Assembly: GCA_002702065.1 (NCBI GenBank)
Contig: NZXX01000002.1
Coordinates: forward strand, 186,001 to 250,000
Origin: Anaerolineaceae bacterium
Lineage (GTDB): Bacteria; Chloroflexota; Anaerolineae; Aggregatilineales; Phototrophicaceae
Reading direction: 5' to 3'
DNA length: 64,000 nt
The notes under the pieces were generated by a model. The model saw only the letters and a list, made by a program, of their open reading frames with translations. It was not told the origin of the DNA and ran no database searches. The first letter of the stretch is position 1; each line of letters starts with the position of its first letter. A program made the translations under genes and the position numbers. Shown piece by piece: positions 18,923 through 27,929 of the stretch.

Positions 18923-19168
18923 ATGATCGACAAAGCATCCCCATTAGATGAAGCGTTGGCCCTGGTAGAAAAACTTTCCCCGCTGGATAAGGTGCGCCTG
19001 CTGGAAAAACTGGCATCCACCTTGGAGAGCGACCTCGCTGAAACGCAAAAGCAACCTCTTGAATCGCTCTATGGCCTGTGGGCAGACCTGAAGATCGATA
19101 TCTCCGAAGAAGATATAGCTCAGGTGCGACGCGAAATGTGGAGTAATTTCCCGCGTGAGGATATTTAA
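18923..19168 (+). CDS. Putative antitoxin of a PIN-domain toxin pair
   Basis: This 81-residue, acidic, helical protein is encoded directly before a PIN toxin with a TAATG stop/start overlap. The N-terminal LALVEKLSPLDKVRLLEKL resembles the DUF2281/RHH-like antitoxins of VapB type, and the acidic C-terminus (ISEEDIAQVRREMW) is the likely toxin-binding tail. A TACAAT -10 box is at 18888-18893, so the pair has its own promoter; antitoxin autorepression is expected from other VapBC pairs. Confidence 0.75.
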   Translation: MIDKASPLDEALALVEKLSPLDKVRLLEKLASTLESDLAETQKQPLESLYGLWADLKIDISEEDIAQVRREMWSNFPREDI

Positions 19169-19569
19169 TGTTCGCTGCCGTTGCGGATACCCATAGTGTT
19201 ATCTGGTATCTTGCGCAGGATTCACGGCTTTCGTATGCTGCCAAATTGTTTATTGATGACGCCATGCAGAACGGCGAGCAAGTTGGCATTTCATCAATCA
19301 GCCTTGTGGAAATTGTTTATCTGATTGAACGTAACCGCATCCCTGCCGAGAGCTTATCCAGGTTGGCAGCAGCCATCGCATCGCCGCGAAGTGTATTGAC
19401 GGAAGTAGCACTCAACATGGATGTTGTTCGTGCGTTGACCAACGTTGATAGCACACAAATCCCTGATATGCCGGATCGTATTATTGCCGCTACAGCCGCT
19501 TATTTGCGGGTGCCCTTAATCAGTCGAGATACAAAAATCCAACTTTCTGATCTGGAGACTATCTGGTAA
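19168..19569 (+). CDS. PIN-domain toxin (VapC-like ribonuclease)
   Basis: This 133-residue single-domain PIN nuclease would cut RNA, often tRNA or rRNA in the VapC family. The four acidic metal ligands are visible: D7 in VADTHS, E48 in SLVEIVY, D103 in MPDRIIAATA and D121 in SRDTKIQ. The start overlaps the antitoxin stop by one base (TAATG). It is intact and so probably active. Confidence 0.88.
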   Translation: MFAAVADTHSVIWYLAQDSRLSYAAKLFIDDAMQNGEQVGISSISLVEIVYLIERNRIPAESLSRLAAAIASPRSVLTEVALNMDVVRALTNVDSTQIPDMPDRIIAATAAYLRVPLISRDTKIQLSDLETIW

Positions 19570-19576
19570 ACGCCTG

Positions 19577-20071
19577 ATGCATAGCACCGAATCCGCCTAT
19601 CATCTGCGCCAGATCAGCCAGCGGGCCAACGACCTGTTTGAACGGGCGTGGCGGCGCGGTCAATTCAAACGTATTCAGGCGCTGTTCACCGGAGAGTCCC
19701 GCCATCTGCCTTTGCTGAGCGATATTGAAGACCAGCATCAGCAGTCGGATACCCTTGAGCTTGGGGTACAGCCTACCCGGCTGGAACGCATCATCGGGAC
19801 GCAGGGCAAGATCAGTTTTGACAAGGATTTTCTCCCCTTGCAGCGCCGGTCAAAAGCACGCTGGGTCGCGGTTGCGCAGGCCATGCTGCTGGGGGCGACC
19901 AATCTGCCGCCGGTCGATGTGGTCCAGGTGGGCGATGATTACTATATCAAGGATGGCAACCACCGCGTTTCGGTTGCCAAGGCGCTCAACTACCTCTATA
20001 TCGATGCGGATGTGACGCGGTGGGCCAAGGCAGCTGACAGCCCCGATGCTGCCGAAGCCGGGATGCAGTAA
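19577..20071 (+). CDS. ParB/sulfiredoxin-fold domain protein
   Basis: This 164-residue protein carries a ParB/Srx-like core: the segment ARWVAVAQAMLLGATNLPPVDVVQVGDDYYIKDGNHRV contains a conserved GNHRV motif that corresponds to the GxxR/xHR site of ParB-type CTPases and sulfiredoxins. It has no HTH and no dimer domain, so it is not a chromosome-partition ParB. It lies 7 nt downstream of the PIN toxin, so it may be read with the toxin-antitoxin pair. A bidirectional terminator follows. Confidence 0.65.
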   Translation: MHSTESAYHLRQISQRANDLFERAWRRGQFKRIQALFTGESRHLPLLSDIEDQHQQSDTLELGVQPTRLERIIGTQGKISFDKDFLPLQRRSKARWVAVAQAMLLGATNLPPVDVVQVGDDYYIKDGNHRVSVAKALNYLYIDADVTRWAKAADSPDAAEAGMQ

Positions 20072-20074
20072 CGC

Positions 20075-20110
20075 AAAAGGGCGAGGTTTCCCCCGCCCTG
20101 TTTGATTCTT
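20075..20110. terminator. Bidirectional terminator between convergent genes
   Basis: AGGGCG (20078-20083) pairs with CGCCCT (20094-20099) around a 10-nt loop; it is followed by GTTTGATTCTTTATTTT on the plus strand and by TTTTG on the minus strand. Confidence 0.82.
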
Positions 20111-20138
20111 TATTTTGGAGATAATGTAGCGGCTGCGC

Positions 20139-21413
20139 TTAATTGGCGGCGGCCAGGGCCTGCTCCAGATCACCCAAGATATCTTCGATATTCTCGATAC
20201 CCACGCACAGGCGAATCATATCCGGCGTGACCCCAGCGGTTTTCAGTTCTTCTTCGGTCAGCTGCCGGTGGGTTGTCGAGGCTGGGTGCGCCGCCAGCGA
20301 CTTGGCATCCCCGATATTAACCAGCCGCTTGAACAGTTTGAGGGCGTCGTAGAATTTCACCCCGGCGTCGAAGCCACCCTTGATGCCAAACGTCAGCAGC
20401 GCCGATGGTTTACCGTTGGTGTATTTCTGAGCCAGTTCATAGTACGGTGAATCCGGCAGGCCCGCGAAGCTGACCCACTCGACATTGGCGTGATCATTGA
20501 GGTAATTGGCGACAGCCAGCGCGTTATCGCAGTGGCGTTCCATCCGCAGCGACAGCGTTTCGATCCCCTGGAGGATGAGGAACGCATTCATCGGGCTGAG
20601 CGCCGACCCCATGTTCCGCAGCGGCACCGTGCGTGCGCGGGCGATGTAGGCGGCAGGACCCATCGCTTCGGTGTAGACCACCCCATGATAGGAGGGTTCC
20701 GGCGTGGTCAGCATGGGGAAGCGGTCTGCATGTTCGGCCCACGGGAAATTGCCGGAGTCGACCAGCACGCCGCCAATCGAATTGCCATGTCCGCCCATAT
20801 ATTTGGTCAGCGAATGCACGACAATATCCGCGCCATACTCGAATGGCTTCATCAGCACCGGGGTGGCGACGGTATTATCGACAATCACCGGGACGCCATG
20901 CTTGTGCGCCATCGCGCAGATGGCTTCCAGGTCGGGGATATTGCCCGCCGGGTTGCCGATGGACTCGCAGTAGACGGCTGCTGTCTTGTCGTCAATCAGT
21001 TCTTCCAGGCAGTCCGCGCTGTCATCGGTGCCAAAGCGCACATCAATGCCGAGGCCGGGCAGCATGTGCTTGAACAGGGTGTATGTGCCGCCGTACAGCA
21101 GCGGAACCGAGACGATGTTGCTCCCGGCCACCGCGATGTTCAGAATCGAGTAGGTGACCGCTGCGCTGCCTGCGCTGAGCGCCAGTGCCCCCACGCCGCC
21201 TTCCAGTGCCGCCACCCGTTGTTCCAGCACATCATTGGTTGGGTTCATGATGCGCGTATAGATATTGCCCGGCACCGCCAGGTTAAACAGATCCGCGCCG
21301 TGCTGGGCGTCGTCGAATTCATAGGCGACGGTCTGGTAGATCGGCACAGCCACCGACTTGGTGGTCGGGTCGGTTTCATAACCGGCGTGAATGGCAATCG
21401 TCTCGTCTTTCAT
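20139..21413 (-). CDS. metY: O-acetylhomoserine aminocarboxypropyltransferase/cysteine synthase family
   Basis: This PLP enzyme of the Cys/Met metabolism family joins sulfide to O-acetylhomoserine to give homocysteine. At 424 residues it has the usual length of MetY (not MetB, about 385). The PLP lysine lies in HSLTKYMGGHGNSIGG (about residue 207), with the substrate-binding Tyr/Arg region YTRIMNPTNDVLEQRVAALEGG near 55-75. The ATG at 21413 is chosen because GGGAGAG precedes it; the longer frame to 21440 has no site. It sits 86 bp after metA on the same strand: the pair makes homocysteine by direct sulfhydrylation. Confidence 0.94.
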   Translation of the reverse strand: MKDETIAIHAGYETDPTTKSVAVPIYQTVAYEFDDAQHGADLFNLAVPGNIYTRIMNPTNDVLEQRVAALEGGVGALALSAGSAAVTYSILNIAVAGSNIVSVPLLYGGTYTLFKHMLPGLGIDVRFGTDDSADCLEELIDDKTAAVYCESIGNPAGNIPDLEAICAMAHKHGVPVIVDNTVATPVLMKPFEYGADIVVHSLTKYMGGHGNSIGGVLVDSGNFPWAEHADRFPMLTTPEPSYHGVVYTEAMGPAAYIARARTVPLRNMGSALSPMNAFLILQGIETLSLRMERHCDNALAVANYLNDHANVEWVSFAGLPDSPYYELAQKYTNGKPSALLTFGIKGGFDAGVKFYDALKLFKRLVNIGDAKSLAAHPASTTHRQLTEEELKTAGVTPDMIRLCVGIENIEDILGDLEQALAAAN

Positions 21414-21498
21414 ACTTCTCTCCCTTGATAGATGATGCAACTAAGTAAGCATAAGCATTGTAACGGCAAAATGGCCCGACGCACCCAAACCGGCGTGC

Positions 21499-22563
21499 CT
21501 ATAACAATCCCAGCGGATTTTCCGGATCAACCCCGTCCATAAACAACTTGCCGCGGTCCACGTGTGTCAGACGGTAGATCAACCCCAGCCAGTTGTTGAA
21601 GATCGACTTGCCGGTGTCGTTCCACGTGTTATCCAGCAGCGGCAGAATAGCACCTTCCGGGAACACTGGCAGCGGGTTGCCTTTTTGCCTGGCTTGTTCC
21701 GCTTCCTCGATGTACGCTTCGGCGATGGCCTGCGCTTCGGGTGGCAGGTAATTCTCCGGGAATGGCGGCAGGTCGCGCTCGTCATTCAGGTAGCGGGTCA
21801 CCTCGCGCTTGTATTCCTTGAGCAGGCTGTTGGTGCTGTATTCCGGGTGACCTTGCAGGTAAATCTTGCGGAACTGGTCCGGGCTGACGGCCATATGGAC
21901 CCCGGCGTCCGGGCTGCTGATGAGGATGGTCAGCCCTGCGCCTTCGAACTGCTCCTGCGTAATGGTGTTGTAGCGCGAGTGCGGCACATCAAACCGGGTG
22001 TTGATGTCGCGCAGCAGTGGATGCGCCGGCTGGGCGATGCGGTGCGTATAGACGCCCCACTGTTTCTGCGGCAGCAGCTGGCGGTCGATCTTGTAGGTGT
22101 ACTTCATCAGTGAGTGGGTCGCCAGGCACGAACACAGCACCGTGGTCACGTTGTCTTCGGCCCATTCCATCACTTTGGTCAGCGGCTCCCAGAACGGCTC
22201 CAGTTCCAGGCGCGGGTTGGTGACATTGGCACCGGTGATAATCAGCGCGTCCAGCCCATCCTGGCTGACCTGATCGAAGGTTGTATAGTATTCGTCAATG
22301 TAGGTCTGCGTTTCGGGGCTGCGCGGCAGGCCCGGCACCGAAAACGGATGCACATAAATCTGCGCAATCTGGTTCGAGTTGCCGATCAGCTTCATGAACT
22401 GCTGTTCGGTGGCTTGTAATGCCGCATCCGGCATCATGTTCAGCAAGCCGATGTGCAGCTCGCGGATGTCCTGCTTGAGGGCGTAGCTCAGGCTCAGGAC
22501 ATCCTGGCCGGACTCGCGGAGGTTTTTGAACACAGGCAGGGGGGTATGTTCGACTAAAGGCAT
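21499..22563 (-). CDS. metA: Homoserine O-acyltransferase, MetA family
   Basis: It acylates homoserine for methionine synthesis. At 354 residues it aligns by eye with the class I glutamine-amidotransferase-like MetA fold: GLLNMMPDAALQATEQQFMKL, then TGANV, the nucleophile in CSCLATH (second Cys) and the His-Glu pair in LQGHPEY. The position that decides acetyl (Glu) or succinyl (Gly) in classical MetA is a Thr here (TGANVT), so acyl donor is open; the neighbouring metY argues for acetyl. MPLVEH (22563) is the usual start; the frame extends to 22629. The CLATH motif differs from CWAVQ of E. coli MetA. Confidence 0.92.
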   Translation of the reverse strand: MPLVEHTPLPVFKNLRESGQDVLSLSYALKQDIRELHIGLLNMMPDAALQATEQQFMKLIGNSNQIAQIYVHPFSVPGLPRSPETQTYIDEYYTTFDQVSQDGLDALIITGANVTNPRLELEPFWEPLTKVMEWAEDNVTTVLCSCLATHSLMKYTYKIDRQLLPQKQWGVYTHRIAQPAHPLLRDINTRFDVPHSRYNTITQEQFEGAGLTILISSPDAGVHMAVSPDQFRKIYLQGHPEYSTNSLLKEYKREVTRYLNDERDLPPFPENYLPPEAQAIAEAYIEEAEQARQKGNPLPVFPEGAILPLLDNTWNDTGKSIFNNWLGLIYRLTHVDRGKLFMDGVDPENPLGLL

Positions 22564-22682
22564 GTCTGCATGTTCCGATACGATTTGATTCGGGTAAGGC
22601 ACAGCGTAGTATAAAACGGCACGGCCCAAGTCACAATATGCCCTCTGCCATTGGACTGCATTTGGTTAGAAAATTGTGCGGT

Positions 22683-23148
22683 TGGCTTTAGCCAGCGAGG
22701 TTCTCGTCCATCTGTTCCAGATAGGCGTCTGTGGTCGATAGCTGGTGATGTTCCTTCTGCCGTGTGATGTAGTCCGAAACGACTGGCAGCACTTTGGCCC
22801 CAAAAGTCAACACACCGTAGCCGCGCTGCCATTGAAACCGCACTTCCAGATCAGGAAACCGGTCGTTGATTGTGTGCGTGCTGATCCCCTTGATATTACG
22901 CACCCACTCTGCCACGGCCATATGCGGCGGAATACACACCGCTGTGTGCAGATGATCGCCCGCGCCGTTCATCGCCTGAATGGGGCAGGCCAGGCTTTGC
23001 GATTTCTCCGTTGCAACCTCGATAATCACACGCTCGATTTCTGGCGTCAAAAGCGGCTGGCGGTTTTTCGTCGCCCAAACCACGTGATAATAGCAGCGCC
23101 AGAATGACAACCGTGTCCGCCTTTCTGCTGTTGGCTAAAGCCCACAGC
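22683..23148 (-). mobile_element. Solo IS200/RAYT-like element with terminal hairpins
   Basis: A single transposase gene is bounded by two hairpins that share the core GGC-TTTA/TAAA-GCC: TGGC-TTTA-GCCA at 22683-22694 (which contains the stop codon) and GCTGTTGGC-TAAA-GCCCACAGC at 23127-23148. Subterminal hairpins of this kind are what the HUH transposase binds. There is no tnpB and no terminal inverted repeat of the classical DDE type. Exact element ends cannot be set without a second copy. Confidence 0.65.
22688..23110 (-). CDS. tnpA: IS200/IS605-type (Y1) transposase, RAYT-like
   Basis: This 140-residue single-strand transposase has the HUH motif in GDHLHTAVCIPP (about residues 50-61) and the single catalytic Tyr in VSDYITRQKEHH (about residue 114). 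It starts with the usual YYHVVWATKNRQPLL, typical of REP-associated tyrosine transposases. All catalytic residues are kept, so it may be active. The stop codon lies inside the terminal hairpin. Confidence 0.9.
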   Translation of the reverse strand: MSFWRCYYHVVWATKNRQPLLTPEIERVIIEVATEKSQSLACPIQAMNGAGDHLHTAVCIPPHMAVAEWVRNIKGISTHTINDRFPDLEVRFQWQRGYGVLTFGAKVLPVVSDYITRQKEHHQLSTTDAYLEQMDENLAG

Positions 23149-23386
23149 TAATCGAAAAAACTATAAGCCCACCCGAGGGGGCTGGCACGAATCCGTTGTG
23201 TGGGCATCAGCTTGGTACGATTGGTAATTAGGATAAATCCATTGCAGATTTAGCACAATTAAGCGCGGTAATTCAAGTTTACGGGAGAAGATTGGATTGC
23301 GGAAAGGCGAGATATTTCACATAAGAAATAGCGCCTTTAGTGCGCTTCCATTTTTTGCTAGCCGTCGGTTTTAACCGAGGGCGGAC

Positions 23387-24340
23387 TTAGTCATTTTGCG
23401 ACGCGATTTTTCTTGGGTTTTTCCAATCTTCAATTTCTTGTCCTGAACCATCCAATTTGGGGAGTTCGTGACCGGGATTTAATGGAATATTTGTTGCTAT
23501 GTCTATTCCTAAGTCACGTTCAAGTTCGTCGGCATACTTGCCAATCTTTGCAGCGGCTTCTTGGATCACAGCTCTTGCCATCATCCAACTTAATTCTTTC
23601 TCATTGCCTAGATGTACAGCGCAAACTTCTTCTGCCACGCCTTCAAGCAACAATGCCAATCGTGACTGGTTATCCCGAAGATTGGCGTTTTTAGGCAAGT
23701 CCATTTGATCTAGCAAGATTGCTCTAGTTCGTTTCCAAAGTCCGATATAGAGGTCGTTAGTAGCTGTTCCATATTCCCGTTTCTCAAGAGTAAATCGCAC
23801 AGCGACTCTCAGTGCATTAGTGAATTTCTTGCGGTTGATGATACCTTCAAGCCGTGTATCAATCCACGCATCATCTTTCCCTTGCATTCTGTAGGCTGCA
23901 CGTGCTGCATCAAGACCTGTTTCGGGATTTTTTCTTATTGTATCAACGAATACACCCGCTTTCGCGAGATAATTTCTTACAGCAGTGACGCTATCGTTGA
24001 ATGTCATATACTGAACAATAAAGTACAACATTTCTTCTATTACGAAGTCAGACGTGACGTCTTTGTTGCGTATAGAATCTACATCCCCAACTGAGATAAT
24101 TTCACCATCGTTGATGAGATGATGATGCATCAGCATAGCTTTTAACTCGTTCCAAGGTTTACGACGATCCTTAGCTTTCGACTCGCTAAGAACATATACC
24201 CAATCATGTACTCGGTAAAGTCTACCGTAGTATGTATCTTTAGTTTGAATGAAGCCCCCCAATCTACTCATAATGATTTCTATGTAAGATTGGTTAGCAT
24301 TATGGTCTTCAGGAAGAAAAATCAAATTGGAAGAGTTCAT
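23387..24340 (-). CDS. DinD-like/BRO-N-family protein
   Basis: This is a 317-residue protein. The N-terminal third (WVYVLSESKAKDRRKPWNELKAML) resembles a BRO-N/DinD fold and the C-terminal half has RLEGIINRKKFTNAL, followed by LRDNQSRLALLLEGVAEEVCAVH, the pattern of DNA-damage-inducible protein D and related phage antirepressors. The gene is visibly A/T-richer than its neighbours and sits beside a transposase, which suggests horizontal gain. Start ATG 24340 has AGGA nearby. DinD inhibits RecA functions in E. coli; whether this one does is not known. Confidence 0.6.
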   Translation of the reverse strand: MNSSNLIFLPEDHNANQSYIEIIMSRLGGFIQTKDTYYGRLYRVHDWVYVLSESKAKDRRKPWNELKAMLMHHHLINDGEIISVGDVDSIRNKDVTSDFVIEEMLYFIVQYMTFNDSVTAVRNYLAKAGVFVDTIRKNPETGLDAARAAYRMQGKDDAWIDTRLEGIINRKKFTNALRVAVRFTLEKREYGTATNDLYIGLWKRTRAILLDQMDLPKNANLRDNQSRLALLLEGVAEEVCAVHLGNEKELSWMMARAVIQEAAAKIGKYADELERDLGIDIATNIPLNPGHELPKLDGSGQEIEDWKNPRKIASQND

Positions 24341-24411
24341 CTTTCCTATCCATTGAAGTTATTTAGAATAATTAATATTATTACATTTCACATAGAAGGT
24401 CAATAAGACTT

Positions 24412-24439
24412 AAAAGAGCGCAATTGTGTGCGCCCTTTT
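24412..24439 (-). terminator. Rho-independent terminator after pepF
   Basis: AAAAGAGCGCA (24412-24422) and TGCGCCCTTTT (24429-24439) form an 11-bp stem with one mismatch; the minus strand continues with TTTT. Confidence 0.85.
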
Positions 24440-24465
24440 CCATTCTCGAATGCTGAATAATTTGT

Positions 24466-26268
24466 CTACCGCGTCAGTTGGTCGAGCCGATCCACGTATT
24501 CCGCGAGAATGCCGAAGGTCGTCTCCACCGCTTCTGGTGTGGACATATCGACTCCCGCCCCAGCCAGCGCATCCACCGGGTAGAGCGAACTGCCCGCTTT
24601 CAGGAAGCCGAGATAATCTGCGGCCCCATTGGGCGTGCCATCGAGGATGCGGCGGGACAGCGCGTGCGCTGCGGAAATGCCGGTGGCGTACTGGAACACA
24701 TAGAAGTTCATATACAGATGCCCGAACTCAGCCCACGTGATGCCCACGCGGTCACGGTCCACGTGCATTTCGCTGCCGTACCCCTCGCTGAACAGGTCAG
24801 CCATCAGCGCGTTGAGGTCTTCCGCGGTCAGGGCATGGCCTTTTTCGGCGCGTTCATGGGCTTCCAGTTCAAAGCGGGCCAGTGTCGGCATGATGAAGAA
24901 GTAGCGGTGAATGTTATCCATTGCTTCTTCGATCAGCGCGATCTGGAACTGCGGGTCGTCGTTGGTGCGGAACAGATAATCGCGCACCATCGCCTGATTA
25001 AAATTCGAGGCGACTTCGGCAGCGAACATCGAATAATCACCATACACCACCGGCTGATTGGACTTGGTCAGGTAGGTGTGCATCGAATGACCGAGTTCGT
25101 GCGCCAGCGTACTCAGCGCGCTGATGCTGTCGTCATAGCTCATCATGATGAACGGGTGCGTGTCGTAGGTGCCGTAGGAGAACGCGCCCTGCGTCTTGCC
25201 CTGATTCAGCGCCCGGTCGACCCAGCGCTGTTCGAGGCAGCCTTTGCGCAGGGTGTTGACATATTCGTCACCCAGCGGGGCCATACCCTCGCTGATCCAG
25301 TCCACCGCCTGTTCAAACGCGATGGGCGGATCGGCTTTGCTGATCGGCGCCCAGATGTCATACGGATGCAACGTATCGACCCCCAGCGCCCGCCGCCGCA
25401 CGGCCCAGTATTTGTGCCAGGTCGGGATATGCTTCTTGTAGGTGTTGATGAGGTTATGGAACACCTCGGTCGGGATGTTGTACGGGAACAGCGCCGCTTC
25501 CAGCGAAGACCCATAACGCCGGGCACGGGCGTAAAACACATCGCGCTTGACCGCTGCGCTGTAGTTGCTGGCCAGCGTGTTTTTCATCGCCAGATAACCA
25601 TCGGCGTAGTTCTCCCAGCCGGTGCGCCGGGCTTCGCGATCCGCGCCGTGCACGATCGTGTCAATCGTGCCCTGCGCCACCTCGACGGTTTCGCCGTCGC
25701 TGCCGATGGCGGATTCAAACTTCATGTCGGCGGCGGTCAACATCTGCTGCGTGTTGTCAATATCCTGGAACGGATCACCGGCCAGTGCCAGCACTTCCTC
25801 GACTTCGCCGGAACGCACATGCTCCTGCTGCCGGAACAGGTCTTCAAAGTAGTGCTGATACACCGACAGGCGCGGCTCGTCCTTGACCCACTTCAGCAGA
25901 GTTGCCTCGCCCAGCGCCAGCATTTCCGGCAGCGCGAATGATGCCGCCGCTGCGTACTGGCTGTACAGGCTGCCCGCCTGCCCGACCATCGCCGTCGCTT
26001 TCTGGTTGGTGGTTTCGACTGCCTGCGACATCGCCGCATAAAAATACAGCTTTTCGACCCGGCGGCGCATCTTGGAAGATGTTTCCAGCCACTCGGCCAG
26101 AGCGTCGGGGCCGTTGCTCAGTGTGCCGGGATACTTGCCCAGTTGCGGCAAATCCTTCTCGATGGCCTGCCGTTCCGTTTCCCAGGCGGCTGTTGATTCA
26201 AAGACGCTCTCGGCGTTCCAGGTTTCCGCTTTGTTCACCTCGCTGCGCGGGGCCAGCGTTTTCGCCAT
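24466..26268 (-). CDS. pepF: Oligoendopeptidase F (M3 metallopeptidase)
   Basis: This cytoplasmic zinc peptidase degrades short oligopeptides. At about 600 residues it has the normal length, with an N-terminal helical domain and the HEXXH site in LAHELGHSMHTY (about residues 394-405), plus the downstream Glu in YSMFAAEVASNFNQ. ATG 26268 is chosen since GGAG lies 8 nt upstream; the ATG two codons earlier is too close to it. Confidence 0.96.
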   Translation of the reverse strand: MAKTLAPRSEVNKAETWNAESVFESTAAWETERQAIEKDLPQLGKYPGTLSNGPDALAEWLETSSKMRRRVEKLYFYAAMSQAVETTNQKATAMVGQAGSLYSQYAAAASFALPEMLALGEATLLKWVKDEPRLSVYQHYFEDLFRQQEHVRSGEVEEVLALAGDPFQDIDNTQQMLTAADMKFESAIGSDGETVEVAQGTIDTIVHGADREARRTGWENYADGYLAMKNTLASNYSAAVKRDVFYARARRYGSSLEAALFPYNIPTEVFHNLINTYKKHIPTWHKYWAVRRRALGVDTLHPYDIWAPISKADPPIAFEQAVDWISEGMAPLGDEYVNTLRKGCLEQRWVDRALNQGKTQGAFSYGTYDTHPFIMMSYDDSISALSTLAHELGHSMHTYLTKSNQPVVYGDYSMFAAEVASNFNQAMVRDYLFRTNDDPQFQIALIEEAMDNIHRYFFIMPTLARFELEAHERAEKGHALTAEDLNALMADLFSEGYGSEMHVDRDRVGITWAEFGHLYMNFYVFQYATGISAAHALSRRILDGTPNGAADYLGFLKAGSSLYPVDALAGAGVDMSTPEAVETTFGILAEYVDRLDQLTR

Positions 26269-26349
26269 GATCATCGCTCCTTGGTTGACCAGAATGTTGG
26301 TTCAGTATACTCCGCAGCGCCCATTTCGCAGAGGGCAGGCAGTCAGGTG

Positions 26350-26438
26350 TTTTCAGTTGTCAGCAATCAGTATATTCCAGAAATGCCCTCACCCGATTGC
26401 GCGGTTCAACTGAAGACTGACAACTGCTGACTGAAAAC
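26350..26438. repeat. Imperfect inverted repeat of CAGTTGTCAG-type units
   Basis: TTTTCAGTTGTCAGCAATCA (26350-26369) and CTGACAACTGCTGACTGAAA (26417-26436) are two reverse-oriented runs of the same CAGT/TGTCAG words around a 47-nt spacer. Such word repeats occur in many large bacterial genomes as dispersed non-coding repeats. It lies between pepF and the CAP gene. Confidence 0.55.
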
Positions 26439-26441
26439 TTT

Positions 26442-27710
26442 CTATGGCAGATCCACCGCGCATACGCTGGCATTGGGCTGGCAGGTGGCAATTGTCAGGC
26501 CATTGCGCTGGACTTCAAACGGTGCCTGCGCCCAGAAAATACGGTCCGGGCTGACGGTAATCAGGCTGCGTACCCAGTTACAGGTATCCTGCTTGACAAC
26601 ATCGCCGCTGACGCCCTGTGACCGGATTTGCAGGCAGTGGCGCGTCGGCAGGGCCTCCAGCGGGAAATCTGTCACGCGGGTAAACTGCGTGAACGGGAAG
26701 TCGATCACGCCGTCGATTTCAAGCGTGCGCAGGTCCAGCGGTTCGGCGGAGACATTGATCACGTCCAGCGTGTTGTTGGAATACATAATCAGCAAATCCG
26801 GTTGAGCAACCGAGGACGGCGGTTCTTCGGTAATCACCGGGACCGGCGTCATGGTGGGCATCATGGTCGGCGCGGGTGTCGCGGCAACGGCTGTCTGCTC
26901 CGCGGCGGGCGCTTGCGTTGGCGGCAGGGCGGTGGGTTCCGGCTCGATGCTGTCGGGCAAAATGACATGATCGTCACTCAGGTCAACGGCGCTGAGGACT
27001 TCATGATTGCCATCGCTGGACAGGATAAAAACCGAGTCGCCCGCATCCACCGGTACGGCCAGTTTTTCCGTCCAGGCCAGGGGTTCATCGTAAATCGGGC
27101 GGCCTGAGCTATCGAACACCTGAATTTCGCTCGCCGTCTGGATCGAGTCGTAAAAACGCGCATACTCAAAATCTTCATTCGAGAGGTAAATGGTGCGGCC
27201 ATCCTGGGGGTCGACCAGCGCAGGCAGCACATCGGGCCGTGCGCCAAATACCACAATAAACAGGTTGGAGTTCTTGTACGGCACAACCCCCACCCCGACT
27301 TCGCGGTAATCCGGATTGAGCGCCGTGCGGGCATGGATGGCTGATTCGGTCCAGAACTCGAAGGCGTAATCCACCGAGCCAATCGCCGCATTTTCGCCGA
27401 TTGCGATCTGCCCCGGCAGCTCGTAGTGCGGCCAGTTGTAGGGCATCAGCAGCGCTCGTTCGCGTGGCTGTAATCCACTCTTATCAATATGCAGGTCATC
27501 CGGCAGTGTCGGCAGCGATGCCAGATAATGCGCCTGACTCAAGGCCAGCGCCGCCAGCGTGTCGTTGGGCTTCAGCGGCCATACATCTTCGCTGATGCGC
27601 CACTCATTCAACCGGGCGATGACTTCCAGCGCCAGCGCATCTTCTTCCTGGGCCTGGCTCATCATCGAAAGGCCCAACATCAAAATCGCAATAATGCTCA
27701 ATTTTCGCAT
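26442..27710 (-). CDS. Secreted CAP (SCP/PR1-like) domain protein
   Basis: This 422-residue exported protein starts with a signal peptide ([20 protein letters not shown], residues 1-20). A CAP domain follows (about 25-150) with [33 protein letters not shown] and the [11 protein letters not shown] end motif. After it comes a Pro/Thr-rich linker (about 255-300, with repeats of AAT, PTMTPVP) and a C-terminal beta-rich part that may be a lamin-tail-like fold (LRTLEIDGV). CAP proteins are extracellular and of varied function. It lies upstream of pepF on the same strand. Confidence 0.86.
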   Translation of the reverse strand: MRKLSIIAILMLGLSMMSQAQEEDALALEVIARLNEWRISEDVWPLKPNDTLAALALSQAHYLASLPTLPDDLHIDKSGLQPRERALLMPYNWPHYELPGQIAIGENAAIGSVDYAFEFWTESAIHARTALNPDYREVGVGVVPYKNSNLFIVVFGARPDVLPALVDPQDGRTIYLSNEDFEYARFYDSIQTASEIQVFDSSGRPIYDEPLAWTEKLAVPVDAGDSVFILSSDGNHEVLSAVDLSDDHVILPDSIEPEPTALPPTQAPAAEQTAVAATPAPTMMPTMTPVPVITEEPPSSVAQPDLLIMYSNNTLDVINVSAEPLDLRTLEIDGVIDFPFTQFTRVTDFPLEALPTRHCLQIRSQGVSGDVVKQDTCNWVRSLITVSPDRIFWAQAPFEVQRNGLTIATCQPNASVCAVDLP

Positions 27711-27929
27711 CAGGACAACCTTTTAACCTGGCATATGTTTTCTTACTATTTATTATGCAACTTTTTTTATATCGTGCTGTGTGTACATAATTGTACAGTC
27801 GGGTCCTGTTGGTGCCCTAGGATCGTTCTGTGTCAATCGGCACGGATGGACTCACGACGCTGGTGGATTTTTGCGTTACAATACCCAATGTTCCTGGGAC
27901 ACAATTTTCATAGGCAAAAGGATTTTACG

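Noticed and set aside
20490..21428. Plus-strand frame of 312 codons
   Set aside because: Antisense to metY; composition (His/Arg-rich) is that of a shadow frame.
22564..22690. Search for a SAM riboswitch upstream of metA/metY
   Set aside because: No conserved SAM-I, SAM-II or SAM-IV core could be seen in the short upstream regions.
24478..25941. Plus-strand frame of 487 codons
   Set aside because: Antisense to pepF, which has the HEXXH site and normal length.
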